This document shows, piece by piece, positions 8,938 through 17,120 of a stretch of DNA of 64,000 nt (position 1 is its first letter; each line of letters starts with the position of its first letter). A program made the translations under genes and the position numbers. Below the pieces are notes generated by a model. That model worked only from the letters and a program-made list of their open reading frames with translations, searched no databases and was not told the DNA's origin. The stretch spans positions 496,001 through 560,000 of the forward strand of contig NZ_LMQM01000001.1 in NCBI RefSeq assembly GCF_001424145.1, given 5' to 3'. Origin of the DNA: Chryseobacterium sp. Leaf404 (GTDB lineage: Bacteria; Bacteroidota; Bacteroidia; Flavobacteriales; Weeksellaceae).

Positions 8938-9309
8938 TTATTTTTTTATCTGTTGATCAATGATGTCCCGGAGTTCCTTCAAATCTTTCTGCGTCAGTTT
9001 GGAATTTGACGTAAAGAATGAAGCAAACTGTGTAACTGATGAATTGAAAAAGCGCTCAATCATAGTGGTCATTTCATCCTTAAAGTAATCGCTTTTTGCC
9101 ACTTTCGGAAAATATTGTCTTGAGTTTCCGTACAGCGTAAAGCCCACCAGATCTTTGTTCTGCATTCTTTTCAAAAGTGTTGCTACAGTTGTTGTAGCAG
9201 GTTTCGGAGTGTCATAAGCTTCAAGAATTTCTTTCATAAAAGCTTTCTCTTTTTCCCAGAGAATTTCCATCAATGTTTTCTCGGAATCAGTCAGTTTTAT
9301 TTCATTCAT
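8938..9309 (-). CDS. BlaI/MecI/CopY family transcriptional repressor
   Basis: This 123-residue winged-helix repressor begins 'LTDSEKTLMEILWEKEKAF', the typical first helix of BlaI/MecI. The DNA-recognition region 'PATTTVATLLKRMQNKDLV' lies near residues 36-54 and a C-terminal helical dimerisation domain follows. Partners of this family bind as dimers to TACA-n2-TGTA palindromes and are cleaved by their M56 protease. It is the first gene of the operon with the M56-TonB sensor and a lipoprotein. A matching palindrome overlaps its own promoter, so autoregulation is likely. Confidence 0.93.
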   Translation of the reverse strand: MNEIKLTDSEKTLMEILWEKEKAFMKEILEAYDTPKPATTTVATLLKRMQNKDLVGFTLYGNSRQYFPKVAKSDYFKDEMTTMIERFFNSSVTQFASFFTSNSKLTQKDLKELRDIIDQQIKK

Positions 9310-9331
9310 ATTCTACAAGTTTATATTTTGT

Positions 9332-9366
9332 TCTACAAATGTAGAGTAAAATTTTAATTGAACAAA
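9332..9366 (-). promoter_or_regulatory. Promoter of the BlaI operon with overlapping BlaI operator
   Basis: On the minus strand, TTTG (complement of 9363-9366), a 19-base spacer and TACATTTG (complement of 9336-9343) give an exact Bacteroidota promoter. The -7 element lies inside the perfect 14-base palindrome TCTACAAATGTAGA at 9332-9345, which matches the BlaI/MecI core TACA-n2-TGTA. A second half-site, TTCTACAAGT at 9311-9320, sits exactly 20 bases from the first copy at 9331-9340. Confidence 0.85.
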
Positions 9367-9418
9367 TTTTTATGGCATTATTTTTCGTCTTTACCAGACT
9401 ACACTTTAAAAATTAATT

Positions 9419-10618
9419 ATGAATAAGATTCTATTACCCATTTTGTTAGCTTCTGCTACCACTATCGTTTCGTGCCAGGGAAAGGGCAAACCCAGCGAAC
9501 CATCGGCAAAAGAAGAAAAAGCAAACACGAATTATAAACCGGCTTTCGCAGGCCAAACACGGATAGCTCCCGTAAAAACCACTACACCTTACAACGTAGA
9601 AATTCTCAATACCTCACTCGGAAAACCATGGGGAATCATCAATCTTCCTGACGGTCGGTTTTTAATTACCGAAAAATCAGGATTCATCAACGTAGTTTCG
9701 GCGGACGGAAAAACAGTTTCCAAAATCGAAGGTTTCCCAAAAGTGGATGATAAAGGTCAGGGCGGAATGCTTGATGTAGCTTTAGATCCGGATTTTAAAA
9801 CAAATCAGATGATTTATTTCTGTTTTTCTGAACCTTATGAAGATGGAAATCACACTGCGGTTGCCAAAGGAAAATTATCTGCAGACCTCAAAAATATTTC
9901 TGAAGTAAAAGTCATCTTCAGAGCAACACCAACTTACGATGGCGATAAACATTACGGTAGCCGTCTTCAGTTTGACAAAGACGGAAATTTATTTGTGAGC
10001 ACCGGAGAAAGATCAGATAAAGAAACCAGAGTTTATGCTCAGAAAACAGATAATTATTTAGGTAAAATTCTAAAAATTACCAAAGACGGAAAACCTGCCG
10101 AGGGAAATCCATTTATTGGAAAAGCCGGTTACAAACCAGAAATCTACGCATTCGGAATCCGCAGTCCTCAGGGTTTGGCTTTGGATGAAAAAGGACAACT
10201 GTGGGATATTGAAATGGGACCGAGAGGTGGCGACGAAATCAATCTCATCCAGCCCGGAAAAAATTACGGCTGGGGCGATGTAACGTATGGAATTGAATAC
10301 AACGGCGATAAAATCAACAACGGAACAACCCAAAAAGCAGGAACTGAACAGCCTGTTTATTACTGGGATCCTGTAGTTTCGCCAAGTGGCGTAACTTTCT
10401 ACACCGGAAATATTGAAGAATGGAAAAACAACCTCTTCATCGGATGTCTGAGCGGACAGCACATCAACAGAATTGTTTTGAAGGATAACAAAGTGGTAGG
10501 TGAAGAGCGTCTGCTTTTAGATCAGAAAGAAAGATTCAGAGATGTCTTGAGTGGTATGGATGGAAATCTTTATGGAGTGACCGATAGTGGAAAATTGTAT
10601 AAGATATCGAAGAAATAG
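9419..10618 (+). CDS. PQQ-dependent sugar dehydrogenase (soluble GDH/YliI-like), lipoprotein
   Basis: The 399-residue product starts with a lipoprotein signal peptide whose lipobox ends at Cys19 ('TIVSCQ'). It then shows the six-bladed propeller of the GSDH/YliI (Asd) family: 'LGKPWGIINLPDGRFLITEK' (residues about 64-83), 'GGMLDVALDPDF', 'HYGSRLQFDKDGNLFVSTGE' and 'YAFGIRSPQGLALD', with the Arg/His residues that contact PQQ in this family. It probably oxidises aldose sugars in the periplasm, but the family also contains proteins whose substrate is unknown. The gene is monocistronic, ending at a strong terminator shared with the convergent aminotransferase gene. Confidence 0.9.
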   Translation: MNKILLPILLASATTIVSCQGKGKPSEPSAKEEKANTNYKPAFAGQTRIAPVKTTTPYNVEILNTSLGKPWGIINLPDGRFLITEKSGFINVVSADGKTVSKIEGFPKVDDKGQGGMLDVALDPDFKTNQMIYFCFSEPYEDGNHTAVAKGKLSADLKNISEVKVIFRATPTYDGDKHYGSRLQFDKDGNLFVSTGERSDKETRVYAQKTDNYLGKILKITKDGKPAEGNPFIGKAGYKPEIYAFGIRSPQGLALDEKGQLWDIEMGPRGGDEINLIQPGKNYGWGDVTYGIEYNGDKINNGTTQKAGTEQPVYYWDPVVSPSGVTFYTGNIEEWKNNLFIGCLSGQHINRIVLKDNKVVGEERLLLDQKERFRDVLSGMDGNLYGVTDSGKLYKISKK

Positions 10619-10633
10619 ATTGCAATCAGATAA

Positions 10634-10669
10634 AAAATATGGCTGAATCTGTTGATTCAGCCATATTTT
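10634..10669. terminator. Bidirectional terminator between the convergent sugar dehydrogenase and aminotransferase genes
   Basis: A perfect 16-bp inverted repeat (10634-10649 with 10654-10669) has a four-base loop. The stem ends in A-tracts on the left and T-tracts on the right, so it can stop transcripts from both strands. Confidence 0.9.
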
Positions 10670-10677
10670 AATTTATT

Positions 10678-11835
10678 TTAAAAACTATTAACTATTCTGT
10701 TCAAACCTTCTTCCAAAATCTCCTGCGAAGTTGAAAAACAAATTCTCACATGTCCTTCCGCACCTTTGCCAAACCAACGTTCCGAGCCTGGAACAATAGC
10801 GACTTTGCCTTGTGTTAAAACGTGTTGGGCAAATTCATCACTCGACATTCCGTTTTCTATTTTTGGGAAAATAACGAAAGTAGCTTCAGGTAAGTTTGGG
10901 GTTAAAATTCCTGAGTTTTTCAGTTTACTATAAGCGAAATCTCTGTTGCTTTGAAGATGAGAAAGGAAGTCATTAAACCACGGTTTAGCTTTATCAATCG
11001 CAACACTTGCGGCAATCTGAGATAAAGTTGAAACCCCTTCAATCGTTGAATTAAACTGAGATTTTTCTGTAAAATCATCCAAAAGATCCTGATCGTTGCA
11101 CAAAACAGCACCAATTCTTAAACCTGCAATTCCAAAAGATTTTGAGAAACCGAAAACGGTGAAACTTTTCTTTTTTGCTGCTTCAGAAACGGATGAATAA
11201 GTGTTGAATTCTTTTTTATCGTAAACAATATCGCTCCAGATTTCGTCGCTCATTACCCAAAGGTCGTGCGCCGCGGCGATTTCGGAAATTTTAATCAGAA
11301 TTTCTTTAGAATAAACGCGACCAACCGGATTGTGCGGGTTGCAGATGCTGATCATTTTGGTTTTAGGATCAATCAAAGAAACCAACATTTCAAGATCAAT
11401 GTCTCCGGTTTTAGAATCTACTGCACAGAGTTTTATATTTCCACCTACAGCATCAACGGTTTTCTTGAATAAAAAATCTACCGGATCAAAAATAATGGCT
11501 TCATCACCAGGATTCAAAACATAGTTGGCCACCATGTACATTCCCATCGCCGCACTGTTGACAGCCAGAACATTTTCATGAGTGAAATTTCCGTTTTTGC
11601 CGCTGTTAAAATGTTCGGAAACACTTTTTCTAAACTCGGGCAAACCTGAAAAAGGACCGTAACTTAAATATCCATCTTTTATATATTCAATAATTCCCTG
11701 CTCTATCACAGGCGACATTCTGAAGTCTGGATCTGCTGCCGTTAAAGGAATAATTCCGTCTTCCAGAGTTGCCCATCTGCCGTTGTAGGCCTTTCGTTTC
11801 AGGGCTTCGAAGTTGATATCGTTGTTTGTAAACAT
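10678..11835 (-). CDS. PLP-dependent aminotransferase, MalY/PatB-like
   Basis: This 385-residue fold-type I PLP enzyme shows 'GYLSYGPFSGLPEFRKSV' near the N-terminus and 'CNPHNPVGRVYS' (165-176). The cofactor Asp is in 'SDEIWSDIVYD' (196-206), the Schiff-base Lys232 is in 'FGFSKSFGIAGLR', and the carboxylate-binding Arg lies in the C-terminal domain ('GHVRICFS'). The family covers aminotransferases and cystathionine beta-lyase-like C-S lyases, and sequence alone does not choose between them. It sits three bases after the FAD monooxygenase gene, so both probably act on one amino-acid-derived compound. Confidence 0.9.
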   Translation of the reverse strand: MFTNNDINFEALKRKAYNGRWATLEDGIIPLTAADPDFRMSPVIEQGIIEYIKDGYLSYGPFSGLPEFRKSVSEHFNSGKNGNFTHENVLAVNSAAMGMYMVANYVLNPGDEAIIFDPVDFLFKKTVDAVGGNIKLCAVDSKTGDIDLEMLVSLIDPKTKMISICNPHNPVGRVYSKEILIKISEIAAAHDLWVMSDEIWSDIVYDKKEFNTYSSVSEAAKKKSFTVFGFSKSFGIAGLRIGAVLCNDQDLLDDFTEKSQFNSTIEGVSTLSQIAASVAIDKAKPWFNDFLSHLQSNRDFAYSKLKNSGILTPNLPEATFVIFPKIENGMSSDEFAQHVLTQGKVAIVPGSERWFGKGAEGHVRICFSTSQEILEEGLNRIVNSF

Positions 11836-11838
11836 TGC

Positions 11839-12924
11839 TTATTTGTATGAAATGGGTAAAGTATTTTTGGGCTGCTCGCTCAGTGGTAAAAGAAACTGGT
11901 TCAATAAAATTCTGCCGTTGTTGATGTGAATGTCAATTTCAGGTCTTCTTTCTTCTTCATATTTTCTGAAGATTTCTTCAAGGTTGTTACCTTCCTTTAA
12001 AAGATTGGTCAAAGTGAAAGAATCTTTCAGTGCAGAAGTTACTCCCTGACTTGTAAAAGGAATCAGCGGATGAGCAGAATCACCTATAAATACTACGTTC
12101 TGATGGTAGAACGGATTCAGTTTTTCCAGTTCGTAAACGCGCCAGATGTGTGCATTTTCGTAGCTTGATCTTTCAATAATTGATGTTAAAAGTTCATTCC
12201 AGTCGCCAAAATTATCAAGCATAAACTGTTTTATAGATTCGGCATCATAATCTTCGCTGATGAAGTATTTGGTGATGTCAAACTGGCAATACCAAAGGAT
12301 TTTCGTTGAAGAAAGTTTTAATACTCCGAAAGTCAAACCTCCTTTTTCGTGGTGAAATTTGAGGAAATTACTTTCAATCTGGCTTGCAAGTTCCTCGTCT
12401 TCAATGATATTTACCACTTCGTTTTCCAGAACAGCATTCATGGTTTCGTCCTGAAATATTTTTCTTCTGATTCTGCTCCGCGAGCCGTCTGACGCGACTA
12501 CGATATCAGCTTCTATTGTGTTGTTTTCATCAATTTCAATCTGTGCTTTTCCGCTTTCAAAACCTGTCAGTCCGATGGTTGTTTTGTAGGAAATTTTATC
12601 TGATGGAATTTCGTTTGCCAGAATTTCAATCAAAGCACTTCTGGAAACCACAAAAACATCATCCAGTTCTTTTTCAGACATGATTTCGCCTGCCTGATTG
12701 TAGTGAATGTATTTTTTAAGAAAACTTCCTCTTTTATAAAGCTCTTCGATGTTGATGATGTTTGAGAGAAACTCAATTCCCTCTTTTGGAAGGATAAAAC
12801 CGTGACCTTTGAGGTCATTCTGTGTGCGTCTTTCGTAGAGATGATAGTCAATATTATTTTTTTCAAGATAATTTGCCATGCTCAAACCGGAAACTCCGGC
12901 TCCAATGATTGCAACTTTGCTCAT
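11839..12924 (-). CDS. FAD-dependent monooxygenase (PHBH-like)
   Basis: The 361-residue flavoprotein starts with the FAD-binding 'VAIIGAGVSGLSMANYLEK' (GxGxxG at 7-12) and ends its beta-alpha-beta unit with 'YERR'. The 'ADIVVASDGSRSRIRR' motif (about 140-155) and the second FAD motif 'FIGDSAHPLIPFTSQGV' (about 275-291) complete a class A aromatic hydroxylase signature. It probably hydroxylates an aromatic or related compound with NAD(P)H and oxygen. It is the first gene of a tight pair with the aminotransferase. It is distinct from the antibiotic-modifying TetX subgroup as far as visible motifs allow, but this is not proven. Confidence 0.88.
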   Translation of the reverse strand: MSKVAIIGAGVSGLSMANYLEKNNIDYHLYERRTQNDLKGHGFILPKEGIEFLSNIINIEELYKRGSFLKKYIHYNQAGEIMSEKELDDVFVVSRSALIEILANEIPSDKISYKTTIGLTGFESGKAQIEIDENNTIEADIVVASDGSRSRIRRKIFQDETMNAVLENEVVNIIEDEELASQIESNFLKFHHEKGGLTFGVLKLSSTKILWYCQFDITKYFISEDYDAESIKQFMLDNFGDWNELLTSIIERSSYENAHIWRVYELEKLNPFYHQNVVFIGDSAHPLIPFTSQGVTSALKDSFTLTNLLKEGNNLEEIFRKYEEERRPEIDIHINNGRILLNQFLLPLSEQPKNTLPISYK

Positions 12925-13112
12925 CTTTTTTGATTTTATTGTATAGTTAGTTTTTATTTAAATTAAATTCTAAATTGCTGTAAATCATTTATTTTAAACA
13001 AATAATTTCGCTTTGGAGACTTTGTGATTTTTGGAGAAAAATTTTTATTGAATTAAAATAATTTCAATAAAAAAACTAATATCAGAAAGATATTTTGATA
13101 GAATGAATAAGA

Positions 13113-13730
13113 CTATTCCGGAGCCTTAAAAACATTGTCATCAGAGTGAAAACCTGCCACACCACCACTCACGGCAAATTTCATTGCTGTAGCTGCACTC
13201 ATCCCCACTACGGGTTTGATGTTTTTTTCTTCAGTGACGATCACCCAGCCCGAAATGGCGTAAGAATGGGGAAGATAGACGGCAACAAAATTTTCTTTTT
13301 GTACGACCTCCATTTCTCTTTGAGTTAAAAAGCCTATTCTCCAGATTTCCGGATTTTCATTGGTTTTTACCCAAACCGGATCGCTGAATTTCTTTTTATC
13401 ACCCACAAATGAAGACATCACATCTTTCGTTGGCGAATAAATATGTTTGATACCGGGGATTTTCTCTAAAAGTCTGTCTATGGAATCAACAAAAAACCTT
13501 CCTACTACAAACTTATTTCCTAAGTAACCGAGTAAAGATGTAAAAAAAAGCACCGATATGAAGACCAGCCCAGGAATCTGCCTCGCCACCGAAGGAATAA
13601 TATTGTCAATAGACGTGATTACCGACCAGATGACGTAAATCGTTAACCCAATGGGACCAATAATAATCAATCCCTGAAAAAAGTTTTTCAGGAAAATATT
13701 GGTTAGGGTTTCAAAAGTCGGTTTTTTCAA
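13113..13730 (-). CDS. DUF502 family membrane protein
   Basis: This 205-residue protein has two hydrophobic segments (about 14-35 and 50-75) followed by a conserved soluble part. DUF502 features include 'IPGIKHIYSPTKDVMSSF' and 'VFVYLPH'-like 'VAVYLPHSYAISGWVIV' (about 150-166), and a small-residue stretch 'MSAATAMKFAVSGGV' near the C-terminus. Its function is unknown. A role in the inner membrane is likely. It starts 12 bases after the end of miaE on the same strand, so the two are probably cotranscribed. Confidence 0.87.
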   Translation of the reverse strand: MKKPTFETLTNIFLKNFFQGLIIIGPIGLTIYVIWSVITSIDNIIPSVARQIPGLVFISVLFFTSLLGYLGNKFVVGRFFVDSIDRLLEKIPGIKHIYSPTKDVMSSFVGDKKKFSDPVWVKTNENPEIWRIGFLTQREMEVVQKENFVAVYLPHSYAISGWVIVTEEKNIKPVVGMSAATAMKFAVSGGVAGFHSDDNVFKAPE

Positions 13731-13742
13731 ATTTTTATTCTG

Positions 13743-14324
13743 TTATCCGTGGATGCTTTCTTTGTTTCCGTAAGATTTTATTATTTTAGCTTCGTATTCC
13801 AGCCACTCTTCCCAGCGGGCATTTACCTGGCCTGGATCTCCCAGTTCCCTTGCAAAACCAATAAATGTGGTGTAATGATTGGCTTCTGAAATCATCAGGT
13901 CTCTGTAAAATATTTTCAGTTCTTCGTCTTTGATATTTTCGGTTAACACCTTAAAACGCTCGCAGCTTCTTGCTTCAATCATCGCTGCAAAAAGCATTTT
14001 ATCAACAATTAAAGTATCTCTGTGACCACCTTTCTGAATAAAATTGACCAGTTCGTTCACATAATCATCTTTTCTTGTGCGTCCGAAAGTGTAGCCGCGG
14101 CTTTTAATAATCTCCAAAACCTGCCCAAAATGTTCAAGCTCTTCCTGTGCAATCTTTAAAAGTTCTGTCACAATATCTGGTCTTTCCGGCAACATCGTGA
14201 TCAGCCCGATAGCGTTGGTAGCGGCCTTCTGCTCACACCATGCATGATCGGTCAAAATTTCCTGAAGGTTTCCCTCTGCAATATTTGCCCACCGTGGGTC
14301 GGTAGGAAGTTTCAGCTTAAACAT
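13743..14324 (-). CDS. miaE: tRNA 2-methylthio-N6-isopentenyladenosine hydroxylase (MiaE family)
   Basis: The 193-residue protein is a ferritin-like diiron enzyme. MiaE hydroxylates the isopentenyl chain of ms2i6A37 in tRNA, using oxygen. The metal ligands are visible: 'CEQKAATNAIGLI' supplies the first Glu, 'AQEELEHFGQVLEI' the Glu-x2-His (about 82-95), 'MIEARSCERFKVL' the next Glu (about 115-127) and 'SEANHYTTFIGFA' the second Glu-x2-His (about 150-162). Length matches the family. The promoter region upstream is AT-rich without a clear consensus. The DUF502 gene follows closely. Confidence 0.93.
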   Translation of the reverse strand: MFKLKLPTDPRWANIAEGNLQEILTDHAWCEQKAATNAIGLITMLPERPDIVTELLKIAQEELEHFGQVLEIIKSRGYTFGRTRKDDYVNELVNFIQKGGHRDTLIVDKMLFAAMIEARSCERFKVLTENIKDEELKIFYRDLMISEANHYTTFIGFARELGDPGQVNARWEEWLEYEAKIIKSYGNKESIHG

Positions 14325-14472
14325 GACTTAAAAAATTTTGGTAAATTTAAAATAATTTGAGATAAGATAAGGAATTTTATTTTGCTGGATAAATTTTTGA
14401 AAAGTCTCAGATTATATTTTAAATATTCTGCCTATAAACGGTAAATTCCTGTATTATTAAATATTAGGTCAA

Positions 14473-16140
14473 CTACAAAGATTTAAAATACGTCTTCAAA
14501 ATCTCTGCGTTGCTTTTCCCCGCAGTCACTACTTCCAGAATTTTGGGCTGGATGTCAGCTTTAAAGAAGTTCTCCATCACACGGTCAAGCGTCATTTCAT
14601 CTTCTACTTTCGTGTATGAGAATCCGAAGTGTTTGGCTAAAAACTCTACATTTTTGTGGTGTTTTGTGGCGATAAACTCATCCACCGTATTCGAGTTGGC
14701 ATTGCCCGGTCCCGGAATGATTTTAAAGATATTCCCTTCCCCGTTGTTGAAAATTATAATTCTCGTAAATGGCGGAATATACTGGTTCCAAAGGCCATTA
14801 ACATCGTACATGAAACTCAGATCTCCGGTAAGCAGAAGCGTTGGTTTTTCATTTTTAATGGCAAAGCCCATTGCTGTGGAAGTACTTCCGTCGATGCCGC
14901 TCGTACCGCGGTTGCAGTAGATCCTCCTCTTTCCGAAATCAAACAGCTGGGCATAACGAATCGCTGAAGAATTGCTGAAATGTATGTTGTAATTCTCCGG
15001 CACGCTGTGCGAAACTTTGTTGAAAAAATAAAAATCTGAATACTCAGCCAAATTAAGAAACTGCTCGTGTTTCAAATCTTTTTTATCCCTTAAAACATCC
15101 CAAAGATTGTAAAAAGGTTTCGGCTCGAGTGTTGCAAAATTCAAAAGTTTTGCAAAGAACAGTTCAGGCTTAACCTCAATTTTCTGCGTCAGAGCAAAAT
15201 AAGTGTCGGGTTGCCAAACCTCATCCAGGTGCCAGTGCTGTTTTGGATGCGCGCTTCTTAAAAACTGTTTTACCCTTTTTGAAACAACATTCTGCCCTAC
15301 GGTAATCAAAAGATCGGGAGCATATTGTCTGTAATCTTCTTCTGTAAATCCGGTAATGTATCTGTCGATATGTTTAAAAAACTTTTCGTGATAAAGATTG
15401 GAATTTGTTTCGCACAAAACGACAACCGTATGGTTTTTCACCAGTTGAGTCAGTTGATTTTCAAGTTCGGCGCTGTAGTCTCTCGTTCCCACCAAAATCA
15501 TAATTCGCTGCGACGTATTCCAGTCGGCAGTGAGATTGGATGGCATTTCATACTCTCTCTGGCGGATCGTATGCTCTACGGAAGGAAAAGTTGGCAATTC
15601 TGAAACCAGTTCGTACAAAGGTTCTTCCAAAGGAATATTAATATGAACCGGACCTCTTTTTTCAAAACAAAGTTCGATGGCTTTCTTGATTGTTTCGGAA
15701 TTCAAATTTTCTGCATCGTCTTTGGAATCTTCAAGAAGCTGAAAATCCCCGTAAGAATGCTGATGAAAAAGATTATTCTGGCGAATGGTCTGTCCGTCAA
15801 AAATATCGGTATAATCTGTCGGACGGTCAGCCGTTAAAATCAGTAAAGGCGTATTTGAATAAAAAGCTTCCGTTACCGCAGGATAATAATTGGCAGCAGC
15901 CGAACCACTTGTACAGGTGATCACCACGGGTTTTTTCTCGGTCATCGCCATTCCCATTCCTACAAACGCGGCACTTCTTTCATCAACAATCGAGAAACAG
16001 TTGAAGCGGTCAATTTCAGAAAAATGAATCGCCAAAGGAGCGTTTCTCGATCCCGGCGAAATGATAATATCTGAAATTCCGTACTGCTGAAGAAGATGTG
16101 CAAGAATCTGCACACTGCGTTTAGAAGAATATTTTTTCAT
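14473..16140 (-). CDS. menD: SEPHCHC synthase (menaquinone biosynthesis)
   Basis: The 555-residue ThDP-dependent enzyme condenses isochorismate with 2-oxoglutarate to give 2-succinyl-5-enolpyruvyl-6-hydroxy-3-cyclohexene-1-carboxylate, the first committed step to menaquinone. Visible features are 'DIIISPGSRNAPLAIHF' (about 18-34), the catalytic Glu in 'SIVDERSAAFVGMGMA' (about 50-65), 'TCTSGSAAANYYPAVTEA', and the ThDP/Mg motif 'LTGDLSFMYDVNGLWNQ' with GD and downstream N. Length and order are standard. The gene stands alone, and a TAATTTTG element (complement of 16145-16152) lies directly before the start. Confidence 0.96.
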   Translation of the reverse strand: MKKYSSKRSVQILAHLLQQYGISDIIISPGSRNAPLAIHFSEIDRFNCFSIVDERSAAFVGMGMAMTEKKPVVITCTSGSAAANYYPAVTEAFYSNTPLLILTADRPTDYTDIFDGQTIRQNNLFHQHSYGDFQLLEDSKDDAENLNSETIKKAIELCFEKRGPVHINIPLEEPLYELVSELPTFPSVEHTIRQREYEMPSNLTADWNTSQRIMILVGTRDYSAELENQLTQLVKNHTVVVLCETNSNLYHEKFFKHIDRYITGFTEEDYRQYAPDLLITVGQNVVSKRVKQFLRSAHPKQHWHLDEVWQPDTYFALTQKIEVKPELFFAKLLNFATLEPKPFYNLWDVLRDKKDLKHEQFLNLAEYSDFYFFNKVSHSVPENYNIHFSNSSAIRYAQLFDFGKRRIYCNRGTSGIDGSTSTAMGFAIKNEKPTLLLTGDLSFMYDVNGLWNQYIPPFTRIIIFNNGEGNIFKIIPGPGNANSNTVDEFIATKHHKNVEFLAKHFGFSYTKVEDEMTLDRVMENFFKADIQPKILEVVTAGKSNAEILKTYFKSL

Positions 16141-16231
16141 AAAGCAAAATTAATTGTTTTTATTGGTTTGCTAAACTTTTGTACATTGTAATGATAAAAT
16201 TCAAACAAAAAATTTCACAAGACACAATACA

Positions 16232-17044
16232 ATGATAATAATCGCAATTTTACTTCATATTTTAGGAAATTGCCTCCCAAAGTGGCTTGTATCCAAAGTA
16301 AAACACAATAATCATATTTTGAAATTATCGGGATTGGTTTTTGATTTTTTCATAGCATTTTTAGTACTTTTTTTAATTCATTTACTATCTCCAAAAGCTC
16401 ATTACATTGATAACAAAGACGCAATATATGGTTTAGAATTTAATCAAACCATGCAACAGTTAGGATTTAAAAATGAAGATAAAATTATCTCAGTGAACAA
16501 TCAGCCAGTAAAAGACATTCGAAAAATCAATGTGGACATTTTAATGAATTCTAATTCTGAGATTAAAATTAAAAGAAATGGCACTTTCAAAGAACTAAAA
16601 ATAACCTACACTGATGTAGCGAAGATTCTTCAATCAGAAGGAACACCAATAAAAGATATATTCAAACCGACTCCCGAAGAAAAGAATGCTCAAGAAATAA
16701 AACAAACACAGGAAAAATTCAGCTTCGGAAAAGTTTTAAAAAATTACCAAAACAATATTAAAGAAGCCTATGGCTTTATTATTCCAAAAAATGACTATAA
16801 AAAAGTAGGCGGAATTGGTGGTGTTTCTAAAAATTTTTCATTTCAAATATCATTCTTGCCGTTTTGCTGTATTGTTATAGGTCTTTTAAACCTGTTACCA
16901 TTCCCTGGTTTCAGTGTAGGAAATTTTATTATTTCACTTATAGAATCAAAAAGGGGTAAAGTATTTAATTTCAAATTGAAAAACATTGTGGGTTTATTCT
17001 CTGTTTCGGCTGTTATTATAATTATTTTTTATATTCATTATTAA
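16232..17044 (+). CDS. Degenerate site-2-protease (RseP-like) homologue with PDZ domain
   Basis: The 270-residue membrane protein aligns by eye with RseP-type M50 proteases. The first helix holds 'LLHILGNCLPKW' where proteases have H-E-x-x-H, so positions 9-13 read H-I-L-G-N. A second helix (about 33-52) and one PDZ domain (about 63-125, 'QLGFKNEDKIISVNNQPV') follow. Then come 'YKKVGGIGGV' (189-198) and the last helix pair 'GLLNLLPFPGFSVGN' (217-231), where the normal LDG carries Ser228-Val229 instead. The loop with 'GGYVKI' and the second PDZ are absent. It is probably inactive as a protease. The frame is intact, so it may be a binding or regulatory pseudoprotease. Base composition looks more AT-rich than its neighbours. 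Confidence 0.8.
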   Translation: MIIIAILLHILGNCLPKWLVSKVKHNNHILKLSGLVFDFFIAFLVLFLIHLLSPKAHYIDNKDAIYGLEFNQTMQQLGFKNEDKIISVNNQPVKDIRKINVDILMNSNSEIKIKRNGTFKELKITYTDVAKILQSEGTPIKDIFKPTPEEKNAQEIKQTQEKFSFGKVLKNYQNNIKEAYGFIIPKNDYKKVGGIGGVSKNFSFQISFLPFCCIVIGLLNLLPFPGFSVGNFIISLIESKRGKVFNFKLKNIVGLFSVSAVIIIIFYIHY

Positions 17045-17120
17045 TGTTGCAAAAAGCCTAATTTTTAATTTAAGATAAATCTAAAAACAGTAAATTAGCC
17101 CCACGTAAAATTTCTATAAA

